The position numbers and the translations under genes are program-made. The notes under the pieces were generated by a model. The model did not search any database. It worked only from the letters and a program-made list of their open reading frames with translations, and was not told where the DNA came from. Shown here in pieces: positions 54,534-63,399 of a DNA stretch of 64,000 nucleotides (position 1 is its first letter; every line of letters starts with the position of its first letter). The DNA is taken from positions 434,001 to 498,000 of the forward strand of contig NZ_LVYD01000058.1 in the NCBI RefSeq assembly GCF_002077945.1, in the 5' to 3' direction. The stretch comes from Niastella vici (GTDB taxonomy: Bacteria > Bacteroidota > Bacteroidia > Chitinophagales > Chitinophagaceae).

Positions 54534-55817
54534 ATGAAATTCTTGAAGATATTGTATGTGCAGGTGATCCTGGGTATTGTGGCCGGCGTTTTGGTTGGCT
54601 GGCTGTACCCTTCCTTTGCGCCTACCGCCAAACTGATCAGCGAAACATTCATTAATATGATCAGGATGGTGATCACCCCCGTAATTTTTTTAACCATCGT
54701 TGTGGGGATTGTAGGGGCCGGTGATATGAAAAAAGTGGGCCGGGTGGGGGTAAAATCATTGATCTATTTTGAAGTAGTGACCACACTGGCATTGGTCATT
54801 GGGCTTATAACCGCCAATCTTATAAAACCCGGTAAAGGAGTTAAGCCCACCGGTGAAGCCAGCAGGCAGATCACAGAAATTTCAGAACAGGCCAGTAAAA
54901 TGAACTGGGGTAAATTCTTCTCAGATATTGTACCCTCCAATATCATCGATGCGTTTGCCAAAGGAGATATTCTGCAGGTATTATTCTTCAGTGTACTATT
55001 TGCCATTGGGTTAAAAATGTTGGGCTCCTCAGGTAAAGGATTGCTCACCACGCTGGAGAACATCAATAAAGTATTGTTCAATATTTTGAAGCTCATAATG
55101 CGACTGAGCCCCATCGGCGCTTTTGGCGGCATGGCCTTTACCATTGGTAAATTTGGTTTTGCTACCCTCATCGCATTAGGTAAGTTGATGCTTACATTTT
55201 ATTTAACGGGTGTCTTTTTCATTTTTGTAGTGCTTAATTTAATTGGCCGCTATTATGGCATTAGTGTGTGGAAGCTGCTTGGTTATATAAAAGAAGAAAT
55301 ATTGATCGTATTGGGAGCCAGCAGCAGCGAATCTGTATTGCCCTCTGTGATGAAAAAGCTAACAGATGCTGGGTGCGAAAAAGAGGTGGTGGGGTTGGTA
55401 ATTCCTACCGGTTACAGCTTTAACCTCGATGGTACCACTATTTACCTGAGCATGGCCATTATTTTCCTGGCCCAGGTTTTTAATATCGATATGTCATTGG
55501 GGCAGCAACTAACTGTCATCGGCATTTTGTTGCTCACCAGTAAAGGCGCCGCCGGTGTTACCGGTAGTGGCTTTATTGTATTGGCGTCAACCCTTACCGC
55601 ATTGAAGGTGATCCCGCTTAGTGGTCTGGGGTTACTGATAGGGGTCGACCGCTTTATGAGTGAAGGCCGCGCCATTATCAATATCATTGGTAATACCATT
55701 GCTACGGTGATCATCGCAAAAAGCGAAAAAGCATTGAATATGGATACGTACAAAATGGTTGTTGAAAAGAAAACGATACAACTGCCTGCAGAAGCGCCCA
55801 TAGTCAAAGCCGTATAA
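54534..55817 (+). CDS. Dicarboxylate/amino-acid:cation symporter (DAACS family)
   Basis: A 427-residue polytopic membrane protein. Family marks are the Ser-rich re-entrant loop (ASSSESVLPSVMKKL), the substrate motif GYSFNLDGTTIYL (NMDGT variant) and the second hairpin GAAGVTGSGFIVLA. It imports C4-dicarboxylates, glutamate or aspartate with H+ or Na+. It lies 30 bp after the hydrolase gene and is convergent with a LytS/LytTR pair, an arrangement often seen for carboxylate uptake, so that pair may control it. Confidence 0.92.
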   Translation: MKFLKILYVQVILGIVAGVLVGWLYPSFAPTAKLISETFINMIRMVITPVIFLTIVVGIVGAGDMKKVGRVGVKSLIYFEVVTTLALVIGLITANLIKPGKGVKPTGEASRQITEISEQASKMNWGKFFSDIVPSNIIDAFAKGDILQVLFFSVLFAIGLKMLGSSGKGLLTTLENINKVLFNILKLIMRLSPIGAFGGMAFTIGKFGFATLIALGKLMLTFYLTGVFFIFVVLNLIGRYYGISVWKLLGYIKEEILIVLGASSSESVLPSVMKKLTDAGCEKEVVGLVIPTGYSFNLDGTTIYLSMAIIFLAQVFNIDMSLGQQLTVIGILLLTSKGAAGVTGSGFIVLASTLTALKVIPLSGLGLLIGVDRFMSEGRAIINIIGNTIATVIIAKSEKALNMDTYKMVVEKKTIQLPAEAPIVKAV

Positions 55818-55821
55818 CAGG

Positions 55822-56583
55822 CTACCTGTTCTCCAGCCATTCCAGAAAAGCAGTGGTCTTTTCTTTGCCTAATAACAGATCATCAGGACTGGGCACCGTC
55901 AGTTTTACCAGCAATTTTCTGCCATAATAATGTTCCACTTCCTTAATGGCGCTAAAGCTCACCAGGTATTGCCGGTTCAACCGGTAAAATTGTTTGGCCG
56001 ACAGCTGGCCTTGCACCTGGTCGAGCGATTGGGTAATGGTATAGGTTTTTTCGCGAAAGGTTACAATGGTAGTGGTATCGTTGCTGATATAAATAAAAGC
56101 GATGTCTTCCGTTGAAATAGTAACGTATTTGTTGTTTTGAAACACCAGGAAACTTTTCTTCCCCTCATCCACACCTATCATTTTCAGTAATGCCGCCAGA
56201 TCGGGCTGCGTGTTTTGCTGGAAAAAGTTTTTGAAATTGTCTACTTTCTCAAAGGCCTGTTGCAGCTGTTCTTTGGAGAATGGTTTTAAGATATAATCAA
56301 TGCCATTCGCTTTGATGGCATCCATGGCATATTCGCCATAGGCCGTGCAAAAAATAACCGGGCAATTGATCTTAACCGATTTAAAGATCTCGAAACTCAC
56401 GCCATCAGATAACTGAATGTCCATAAACAGCAGATCGGGCGAACCATGCTGCGATAGATAAGCAACGCTGCTTTCAATGCTTTGCAGGCTGGCGACTATA
56501 GTGGCGGCAGGCTTTAACTGCATGATCAGGTTGGCCAGCGATTTTGCCGCTTTTATTTCATCTTCAATTATGATTATTTTCAT
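55822..56583 (-). CDS. LytTR-family response regulator
   Basis: A 253-residue protein. Receiver domain with acidic E7/D8 and phospho-acceptor D55 in LLFMDIQLSD, Lys in YILKPF. LytTR domain at about 150-250 (IAFIYISNDTTTIVTFREKT, FYRLNRQYLVSFSAIKEVEH). Its start overlaps the kinase stop by 20 bp, indicating coupled translation. The gene ends 4 bp from the convergent symporter gene. Confidence 0.9.
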   Translation of the reverse strand: MKIIIIEDEIKAAKSLANLIMQLKPAATIVASLQSIESSVAYLSQHGSPDLLFMDIQLSDGVSFEIFKSVKINCPVIFCTAYGEYAMDAIKANGIDYILKPFSKEQLQQAFEKVDNFKNFFQQNTQPDLAALLKMIGVDEGKKSFLVFQNNKYVTISTEDIAFIYISNDTTTIVTFREKTYTITQSLDQVQGQLSAKQFYRLNRQYLVSFSAIKEVEHYYGRKLLVKLTVPSPDDLLLGKEKTTAFLEWLENR

Positions 56584-57583
56584 GTATAAGAGGCAGTTTA
56601 ATGGTGAAGAACTGTTCGCCGGGCACGATCTCTATTCTTTTATCCAGCAAATGCAGATACCGCTGGTTGATATTTTCAAGTCCCACACCAGTTGAAGCTT
56701 CGGGTGTACGTTTTAACTGGATCTGGTTTTGAACAACGATAGCATCCTTTTCATTGTATATTTTTATCTGTAGCGGACGCTCCAGCGAAACGATATTATG
56801 TTTGATACAGTTTTCAACCAGTAACTGCAACGTGAATGGCGGAATATAGGTTTGTTGAACCGGCTCATCAATTGCAACAGAAAGCTCGATACCTTCTTCG
56901 AACCGGGCCTTTAATAAATACACATACGACTCAATAATCTTCAATTCCTCCGACACTTTGATCAGGTTCAGCTTCCGACTTTCCAGCGTGAACCGGTAGA
57001 AGTCAGATAATTTTAAAACAAATTCCACGGTATGTTCATCCTGGCTCTCCACCATATATTTCAGCGTGTTCAAACTGTTGAACAGGAAATGCGGGTTTAC
57101 CTGTTGTTTCAGCAGTTCATACTGGGCGCCCAGGTTATCCATTCTACTACGTTCCAGCTCAATGCTTACCTGCTGGTTATGATAACTCTGGTACAACAGG
57201 TGAATGAACATATAAAAAGTAATACTGATGAGGATACCTCTTACCTCTACCATTAATGCGGCCTGTTCAAAGTTGAGATGGGTTAATAAAAATTGCTGTA
57301 AACCGGCCAGCAGGAACATCACTAAAATTCCCATGGCCAGGTTCTTTACCAGGCGTTTCATGGAAATTCCCTTGGCAATATCTTTTGAAGAATATACCGG
57401 CAGCGTAAATATATTATAATACCAAACGAACAGGGAAAAAAGGAATGTCAGGGTCGAATTGACGATAGTTTCGGGGAGGTTAAAATGCCGGTCGGCAATT
57501 TTCGGTACAGACATCAGCACACCCAGCAAAAATGAGCTCAGCCAGATCACCTTATTCGATATTTTGAACGTTTCCTTTTTCAT
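56564..57583 (-). CDS. LytS/YehU-type sensor histidine kinase
   Basis: About 339 residues from ATG 57583 (an in-frame ATG at 57610 adds nine residues). Four membrane helices at about 10-140 (VIWLSSFLLGVLMSV, TLTFLFSLFVWYYNIF, ILVMFLLAGLQQFLL, ILISITFYMFIHLLY). The kinase core has QQVNPHFLFNSLNTLKYMV with the phospho-His, then LVENCIKHNI (N-box) and GVGLENINQRY. It pairs with the overlapping LytTR regulator. Confidence 0.88.
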   Translation of the reverse strand: MKKETFKISNKVIWLSSFLLGVLMSVPKIADRHFNLPETIVNSTLTFLFSLFVWYYNIFTLPVYSSKDIAKGISMKRLVKNLAMGILVMFLLAGLQQFLLTHLNFEQAALMVEVRGILISITFYMFIHLLYQSYHNQQVSIELERSRMDNLGAQYELLKQQVNPHFLFNSLNTLKYMVESQDEHTVEFVLKLSDFYRFTLESRKLNLIKVSEELKIIESYVYLLKARFEEGIELSVAIDEPVQQTYIPPFTLQLLVENCIKHNIVSLERPLQIKIYNEKDAIVVQNQIQLKRTPEASTGVGLENINQRYLHLLDKRIEIVPGEQFFTIKLPLIHENNHN

Positions 57584-57750
57584 TGCTGGCTCAAATATAA
57601 AGGAATTCATAGCGCTAAATAGTTGGGCGCTGACCGCTTAGGCAATTGGGACCGCGGACCGGGCATTTCCGGGCCTGAATTAGTCACGTATTGCGAAAAT
57701 GACTTGTAAGGTTTTGAGGCAATAGGGAAACGAAATAAGAAGTAATTGTT

Positions 57751-57838
57751 GATTTTGAGATTTAGAGATTTTGGGATTGGTTCTGATTTTAAATTTTCGA
57801 TAAATCTCAAAATCTCTAAATCCCGAAATCTCTAAATA
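57751..57838. repeat. Inverted octamer microsatellite (hairpin-forming)
   Basis: The right arm (57802-57838) consists of tandem 8-mers AAATCTCA, AAATCTCT, AAATCCCG, AAATCTCT and AAAT. The left arm (57751-57778) is the inverse orientation (TGAGATTT, AGAGATTT, TGGGATT). The arms can pair over about 20 bp. It lies in the 410-bp region upstream of the cytochrome P460 gene, where I see no other element. It is similar in design to the heptamer structure at 33790-33917. Confidence 0.6.
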
Positions 57839-57994
57839 TTTTGCTTCCTCCTACAGCTATGGTCTAATAGGGCTATTTGAAACAATCTAATGCCCAATTC
57901 GACCCTCAATATGGCCACACCACGGCACAATGCATTTCTACCCCCTGTTTCTGTTGTCTATTTGTATCAGCAATTAACAATAAAACGGTTTACG

Positions 57995-58942
57995 ATGACA
58001 AAGTTGTTCAAAAGAAAAATGATGATAGTAGTTGTGCTGGCGGTCATTGCCATTACCACGGTGACCATTATCTCAATAAATACAACGGTGATAGCCAATT
58101 CACCGGTAACAGGTGAAATACAGTTGCCTGCAGATGTAAAGCAGGTATTGATGCAGAGCTGCTACGATTGTCATTCTAACGAAACAAAATTACACTGGTA
58201 CAATAAATTGCCCATTGCAGCTTCCCTTGCGAGGCGTGATATAACAAAAGCCCGCAAACATTTCAACTTCTCGGAGTGGAATAAATTATCACCCAACGAG
58301 CAGAATGGACTTCTTTGGGAAATGTATAATATGGTGAATGCAGGGGAGATGCCGCTTCCGTCTTATACGGCGCTGCATCCCGGTGCAAAGGTTTCACCAA
58401 CCGGTCTTTCCATTTTAAGAAACTATCTCAATACAATAAAAGTGGATCCCGCTTTTAATGCAGACAAAGAAAAACAAGCCGATAGCCAGTACCTGAAATG
58501 GGTAAACCGCTATGCTCCTCCTGACTCTTTACCCGTTTCAGCCAATGGAATTAAACATATGCCCGAATACCGCAACTGGCAGGTGATGAGTACCACATCG
58601 CGGCTCGATAATGGCACCATGCGGGTTATGTATGCCAATCCAGTTGCTTACAATGCCATTAAAACGGGGCGAATCAATCCATGGCCCAATGGTTCTGTAA
58701 TAGTAAAACTGGTTTGGGAAAAACTGGTAACTGCATCAGGTGATATTCGACCGGGTAAATTCCTCAACGTTCAATATATGGTAAGAGATAGCGAAAAGTT
58801 TAAAGACACAAAAGGGTGGGGCTATGCCAAATTCGAAACACCGGCCCTGAAACCGGATAATGAGAGTCCATCAAAATGTGCTTCCTGTCACCAGGCAGCA
58901 AATCAAACCGGTTATGTATTTGACCTTTCAACCAAAGATTAA
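57995..58942 (+). CDS. Haem-binding plus cytochrome P460-domain protein
   Basis: About 315 residues from ATG 57995; the longer open frame (to 57890) lacks signal features before this Met. A membrane anchor (MIVVVLAVIAITTVTIISI) is followed by a haem-binding domain (about 45-140) with CYDCHSNETKLHWYNKLP and a GEMPLPSYTALHPGA end. The second domain (about 155-315) fits cytochrome P460 (WQVMSTTSRLDNGTMRVMYA, WEKLVTASGD, GWGYAKFE) with a CASCHQ haem site near the C-terminus. Probably a periplasmic dihaem redox protein. Precedes a lipoprotein gene by 16 bp. Confidence 0.85.
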   Translation: MTKLFKRKMMIVVVLAVIAITTVTIISINTTVIANSPVTGEIQLPADVKQVLMQSCYDCHSNETKLHWYNKLPIAASLARRDITKARKHFNFSEWNKLSPNEQNGLLWEMYNMVNAGEMPLPSYTALHPGAKVSPTGLSILRNYLNTIKVDPAFNADKEKQADSQYLKWVNRYAPPDSLPVSANGIKHMPEYRNWQVMSTTSRLDNGTMRVMYANPVAYNAIKTGRINPWPNGSVIVKLVWEKLVTASGDIRPGKFLNVQYMVRDSEKFKDTKGWGYAKFETPALKPDNESPSKCASCHQAANQTGYVFDLSTKD

Positions 58943-58958
58943 CAATAAAATGTTGTAT

Positions 58959-59393
58959 ATGAAGAACGCTATTTTATATCTGTCATTGATCCTTGTTTTT
59001 TGCAGCTGTGCGTCGGGCGTAAATAAGAAAGTACATCTCAGGGAATATGCTTTCAACGACAGCGGATTAAAAGTGATCACTGCACGGTTGAATGATAGAT
59101 CGGGAACAATGTCTACGCTGTATGGAAATTCAGCTGCATTTGATTGGAGTATGGGGAAAAATACCAGTCGGATTGGGGGTGAAGTCTATAAACTGGTGAC
59201 TTATAAACAGCAGGACCATGCTTTCTGGTATGGCAGCAGGATCAATGGGAAGGTCATACAGGTTGAAACTCTTCAATTAAAACAGCAGGCGGGTCGCATA
59301 GTTCCGGTTTATACGATTGAATATCCGGGACCGGCTGATACATTGGCCAGTATAAATTATATGATGAATGCCACCGCCGCTTATTTCCCCTGA
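58959..59393 (+). CDS. Hypothetical lipoprotein
   Basis: About 144 residues from ATG 58959; the frame runs back into the preceding gene but only this Met precedes the lipobox (LILVFCSC). The mature part is a compact beta-rich domain (KKVHLREYAFNDSGLKVI, TSRIGGEVYKLVTYKQQDH). I recognise no family. It lies 16 bp after the cytochrome P460 protein and 35 bp before the DUF1223 protein, so it is probably in the same operon and periplasmic. Confidence 0.6.
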   Translation: MKNAILYLSLILVFCSCASGVNKKVHLREYAFNDSGLKVITARLNDRSGTMSTLYGNSAAFDWSMGKNTSRIGGEVYKLVTYKQQDHAFWYGSRINGKVIQVETLQLKQQAGRIVPVYTIEYPGPADTLASINYMMNATAAYFP

Positions 59394-59428
59394 TCGGTCC
59401 TATTAGAAATAAAATTAAAAAGGAACAT

Positions 59429-60181
59429 ATGAAATCATTACTTGTATTAATTGTAGCCGTAATGATCGCCGCGGTTTCCTGCGCGCAGGTTAGAACCGAA
59501 AGCAACAAACAGGCGATCCCTGATAAAAACAATGGTTTTGTAGTAGCAGAACTGTTCACTTCGGAAGGTTGCTCCAGTTGTCCGCCCGCCGATAAGCTGC
59601 TTGAAAAATTACAACAGGAAGATCAGGGTAAGCCGGTTTACCTGCTGGCTTTTCATGTTGATTACTGGGACCGCCTTGGCTGGAAGGACCGCTTTAGCGA
59701 TCCTGCCTATACAGAAAGACAACGCCGCTATGCCGGTTGGTTGAAGCTTGAAACGGTTTACACCCCGCAAATGGTAATAAACGGAAAAAGCGAAAGTGTA
59801 GGATCCGATGAGCGCTCCATCAACAAAGCCATTTCAAAGGGATTGGAACAAACCACTTCAACAACACTTACGCTGCATGCGAAAACAGCAGGCGGTACAC
59901 TGCAGGTTGATTACCAGGCGGCCAATGATAAGCATGCAGAACTGGTGCTGGCCCTGGTACAAAAATCTGCAACCAGTAATGTAAAGGCCGGGGAGAACGC
60001 CGGTAAACAGTTATCGCATGCGCAAATTGTGCGGCAGTTAGTTCAACAGGATGTAAGTGAGGCAAAAACCATTACCCTGAACCTGCCCAACGACTTTGTT
60101 GCCAACGGCTGGGAACTGATCGGTTTTATTCAACAAAAAAGCAATGGACATATTACGGCTGCTGCCTGGGTTGAGCTGTAA
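59429..60181 (+). CDS. DUF1223-family thioredoxin-like exported protein
   Basis: A 250-residue protein with signal peptide/lipobox-like start (IVAVMIAAVSCAQ). The DUF1223 signature is clear: VVAELFTSEGCSSCPPADKLL with a CxxC site, FHVDYWDRLGWKDRFSDP, and YTPQMVINGKSESVGSD. The fold is thioredoxin-like. The biological role is not established; periplasmic redox work is suggested by the CxxC and by the haem proteins upstream. Confidence 0.9.
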   Translation: MKSLLVLIVAVMIAAVSCAQVRTESNKQAIPDKNNGFVVAELFTSEGCSSCPPADKLLEKLQQEDQGKPVYLLAFHVDYWDRLGWKDRFSDPAYTERQRRYAGWLKLETVYTPQMVINGKSESVGSDERSINKAISKGLEQTTSTTLTLHAKTAGGTLQVDYQAANDKHAELVLALVQKSATSNVKAGENAGKQLSHAQIVRQLVQQDVSEAKTITLNLPNDFVANGWELIGFIQQKSNGHITAAAWVEL

Positions 60182-60227
60182 ATTATTCAGAAAGCATTTT
60201 CAATACATAATTATTAAAACACAAAAA

Positions 60228-61034
60228 ATGAAAACCAGTTTCTTATCACCAATGAAGTATGTACGAATTCTTGCGGCCGTTTTGTTATTCAGTTGTATAA
60301 CCATACGAGTGATCAGCGCACCACCAAAGGCCAAACCCCCGTCAGGCAATGAAGTTAAAAATATTGTCATCGTGCATGGCGCATTTGCCGATGGGTCGGG
60401 GTTTAAAAAATTGTACACTATTCTTACTAAAAAAGGCTACCATGTTACCATTGTTCAAAACCCGCTTACTTCTTTGAAAGATGATGTGGATGCCACCACC
60501 CGGGCAATCGAAAAGCAGGATGGTCCGGTTATATTGGTAGGTCACTCCTGGGGCGGCACGGTAATTACCGAAGCCGGAAATCATTCGAAAGTAGCCGCAT
60601 TGGTATACATTGCTGCCTTCATGCCCGATAATGGCGAATCTACCGCACAGCTGGCTATGTCGTTACCCATGAAGACCCAAGGCGGTATTTTACCTCCCGA
60701 TGAACATGGAGTGGTGTATTTCGACAAAGCAAAATTTCATGCAGGTTTTGCCGCCGATCTCAGCAGCGATGAAGCCGCTTTCATGAGCGACTCGCAGGTT
60801 CCCATATTCGCCACCTGTTTTGGTGCACCGGTCACCAATGCTGCCTGGAAAACAAAACCGAGCTATGGTATTGTTGCTACAGAAGATAAAGCGCTGAACC
60901 CCGATATCGAGCGCAACATGTATAAAAAGGCCGGCGCTGCCATCACCGAAATAAAAGGAAGTCATGTAATATTTATCTCACAGGCCGAAGCAGTGGCCAA
61001 AGTGATCATGAACGCTGCCAGTGGAAACAAATAA
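60228..61034 (+). CDS. Exported alpha/beta hydrolase
   Basis: About 268 residues from ATG 60228, with an N-terminal hydrophobic segment (ILAAVLLFSCITIRVISA). The hydrolase core has VIVHGAFADGSGFKKLYTIL, nucleophile Ser in LVGHSWGGTV and a C-terminal His in KGSHVIFISQ. It matches the family of short esterase-like hydrolases that begin with HGAFADGS and end with SHV. Substrate unknown. A terminator follows. Confidence 0.82.
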   Translation: MKTSFLSPMKYVRILAAVLLFSCITIRVISAPPKAKPPSGNEVKNIVIVHGAFADGSGFKKLYTILTKKGYHVTIVQNPLTSLKDDVDATTRAIEKQDGPVILVGHSWGGTVITEAGNHSKVAALVYIAAFMPDNGESTAQLAMSLPMKTQGGILPPDEHGVVYFDKAKFHAGFAADLSSDEAAFMSDSQVPIFATCFGAPVTNAAWKTKPSYGIVATEDKALNPDIERNMYKKAGAAITEIKGSHVIFISQAEAVAKVIMNAASGNK

Positions 61035-61075
61035 CCATCAATTTGGTGTAGGTGGTTTTTTCATGGCAAAATGCA

Positions 61076-61108
61076 GCAACCTCTCCATGCGGGAGGTTGT
61101 TGTTTTTT
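61076..61108 (+). terminator. Intrinsic terminator
   Basis: GCAACCTC (61076-61083) pairs with GAGGTTGT (61093-61100) around a 9-nt loop and is followed by a T-rich tract (TGTTTTTT). It ends transcription after the exported hydrolase gene (stop 61034) and separates it from the sigma/FecR unit. Confidence 0.85.
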
Positions 61109-61240
61109 AACAGGTTACTTACTTTTGAAGGCGACATAATAAAAAAATTATTTTAATAATACATGAAACGCCGTAGATTAGCCGTGTTGATTGAAGAACA
61201 CAAAACACATTTAACCTGTTAATTTAACATTTAAAGCGTC

Positions 61241-61834
61241 TTGTCATTCCAGTCTCCATATAATGAGCTCGAATTACTGAAACTGGTTATTGCCGGTGAT
61301 AGAAATGCTTTTACACAGGTTTACAATAACTATCGCAACAAGATCTATTCCATTGCCTTTGAGCTCACTGAATCATCTGCCGTGGCCGAAGAGATCGTAC
61401 AGGATGTGTTTTTGAAGATCTGGGTTAAAAGAGCTACGCTCGATGAAGTGGAGCATTTCCGCGCTTACCTGTTTACCATAACCCGCAATTATGTATTCAC
61501 TGCTATGAAGCGCATGGCGCGAAGGGAAGCCATTGAAGTGAATGCCATGCAGGATGTTCCTTTATTTCACCACGATACCGAGAACCGGGTGTTGAACAAT
61601 GAGTATACCCGCATTTTGCAGGCTGCCATCGACCGTCTGCCCGAACAGCAACGGCAGGTGTACAACCTGATCAAAAAAGAAGGCTATAAAAGAGAAGAAG
61701 CCGCTGCCGCCCTCCGTTTATCTCCCGAAACAGTAAAAACTCACCTGGCGCAGGCCATGCGCAGCATCAGGACCTATTGCCTGGCCCGGCTCGATGTTTC
61801 CATCGCCCTCATCATTTTGATGCGTCATTATTAA
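61241..61834 (+). CDS. ECF RNA polymerase sigma-70 factor
   Basis: A 197-residue protein starting at a TTG. Sigma region 2 (FTQVYNNYRNKIYSIAFELT, VAEEIVQDVFLKIWVKR, FRAYLFTITRNYVFTAMK) and region 4 (AIDRLPEQQRQVYNLIKKEG, AAAALRLSPETVKTHLAQAM) are both intact, unlike the frameshifted sigma at 26764. It should be controlled by the FecR protein 140 bp downstream. The next gene is a polysaccharide lyase candidate, so this pair probably belongs to another glycan locus that continues beyond the window. Confidence 0.9.
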   Translation: MSFQSPYNELELLKLVIAGDRNAFTQVYNNYRNKIYSIAFELTESSAVAEEIVQDVFLKIWVKRATLDEVEHFRAYLFTITRNYVFTAMKRMARREAIEVNAMQDVPLFHHDTENRVLNNEYTRILQAAIDRLPEQQRQVYNLIKKEGYKREEAAAALRLSPETVKTHLAQAMRSIRTYCLARLDVSIALIILMRHY

Positions 61835-61974
61835 ATGGCTGATTGTCACATTAGTTAGCTCCTTCCTAATATTTTTTTTAAATAATTTTTCATTCCTACT
61901 CACCCAACTGGTTTTGTACAATAGTCTCTATAGTACGTGTAACTAAATGTGTAAAATCACGAACCCCATAGTGT

Positions 61975-63228
61975 ATGGCTTCATCGCTTGAATATTTATT
62001 GAACAGGTATGCTGACAAAACCTGTACACCGGAGGAAAAAGAAGAATTGATGCGCCAGTTGCAGGAAGGCGGTAATGACGAAGCGATGCAGCAGGTGATC
62101 GATAAAATGATCGAAGAACGGCCCGCCATCCATTCCATGCCCGATGCTACGGCCCAGGCTGTATTGCAGGCGATCTTTGAGGCCGATGAAGCGCCGGTGG
62201 TTCCCTTGGAAACCGGGCGCCTGCGAAAAATATCTTTTGGCCGCATAGCCACCACCGCTGTAGTGCTTCTATTGGTTACGGTTGCCGGCTGGTTACTGGT
62301 AACGCGTACGTCAAATAAGCAGGTAGCGACACTTACCACCAACGGTGATGTGGCTCCCGGAGGCAATAAAGCCCTCCTGACGTTGTCAAACAGATCAACG
62401 ATCGTATTGGATAACGCGGCAAACGGAGTTGTTGCCCATGAAGGAAATGCGGCGGTAATAAAGCTGAAAAATGGCGAATTGAAGTACACAACGGCTGATG
62501 ACCAGCCGGCAAACTCATCTGTTGAAATAGCGTTCAATACTTTGTCAACGCCCAAAGGCGGTGAATATACGGTTGTACTGCCTGATGGCACCCAGGTATG
62601 GTTGAACGCTGCTTCTTCCATAACATACCCAACCGTATTTGATGCAAAAGAAAGAAAGGTACAGATTACCGGTGAGGCTTACTTTGAAGTAGCTAAACTG
62701 TTAAGCGCCGATGGAAGAAAGCGTGTGCCTTTTGTTGTTGATATTCTCCCCGCAACTGGCCGCGGAACTGTTGGTGGCCGTATTGAAGTACTGGGAACTC
62801 ACTTTAATGTGAATGCCTACAACGACGAAAAAGCCATAAAAACAACCTTGCTGGAAGGAAAAGTAAAGGTTACGAAAGATGAGGCATCAGCTATATTGAA
62901 ACCAGGGGAGCAGGTGTCAATATCGCATCCCGATAGCTATCGGGACCGGTCATCCCATTTATCCCAACCCATCCCGGTTCAGACAGATGCGGTAATGGCC
63001 TGGAAGAATGGCGTCTTTCATTTTGAAAATGCTGATATAAAAACGGTGATGCGGCAATTATCCCGCTGGTACGATGTGGAAGTTGTTTACAGGCGAAACC
63101 CCGATACTGACGATCCCTTGTTTTTTGAAGTGTCGCGCCATACCAATCTCTCCGATGTGTTGAAAGTGCTTAACCTCGCCGGCGGCGCCCGTTACAGCAT
63201 TGAGAACAAAAAGATCATTGTACAATAA
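61975..63228 (+). CDS. FecR-family anti-sigma factor
   Basis: A 417-residue protein. Cytosolic part (YLLNRYADKTCTPEEKEELM), membrane helix at about 88-106 (ATTAVVLLLVTVAGWLLV), a long FecR region (LPDGTQVWLNAASSITYP, GEAYFEVAKL, EVLGTHFNVNAY, LLEGKVKV) and the C-terminal domain (VFHFENADIKTVMRQLSRWY). A linker at about residue 318-330 contains an 18-bp palindrome. It should hold the sigma factor encoded just upstream until a TonB receptor signals. Confidence 0.9.
   Translation: MASSLEYLLNRYADKTCTPEEKEELMRQLQEGGNDEAMQQVIDKMIEERPAIHSMPDATAQAVLQAIFEADEAPVVPLETGRLRKISFGRIATTAVVLLLVTVAGWLLVTRTSNKQVATLTTNGDVAPGGNKALLTLSNRSTIVLDNAANGVVAHEGNAAVIKLKNGELKYTTADDQPANSSVEIAFNTLSTPKGGEYTVVLPDGTQVWLNAASSITYPTVFDAKERKVQITGEAYFEVAKLLSADGRKRVPFVVDILPATGRGTVGGRIEVLGTHFNVNAYNDEKAIKTTLLEGKVKVTKDEASAILKPGEQVSISHPDSYRDRSSHLSQPIPVQTDAVMAWKNGVFHFENADIKTVMRQLSRWYDVEVVYRRNPDTDDPLFFEVSRHTNLSDVLKVLNLAGGARYSIENKKIIVQ
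62928..62945. repeat. 18-bp perfect palindrome inside the FecR gene
   Basis: TCCCGATAGCTATCGGGA, a perfect palindrome, encodes part of the linker (HPDSYRDR) between the FecR domain and the C-terminal domain. Its ends TCCCGA/TCGGGA match the palindrome at 28628-28644. The position in a variable linker suggests a tolerated insertion of a dispersed repeat or a selected protein-binding site. Confidence 0.6.
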
Positions 63229-63399
63229 ATGATAATTATTCCGGAAAATAACCGATCCATATTTTTTTAAAACCTAAACTGATTATATGAAAAACCTGTA
63301 ACAAAAATGCCCTAAACCCTAACCCGGCTTCTGCTCATTTTAAAGGCCGGGTACCCAACCCGTAGATCGATTACCCTAATTAAAACAGTCAGGAATTCT

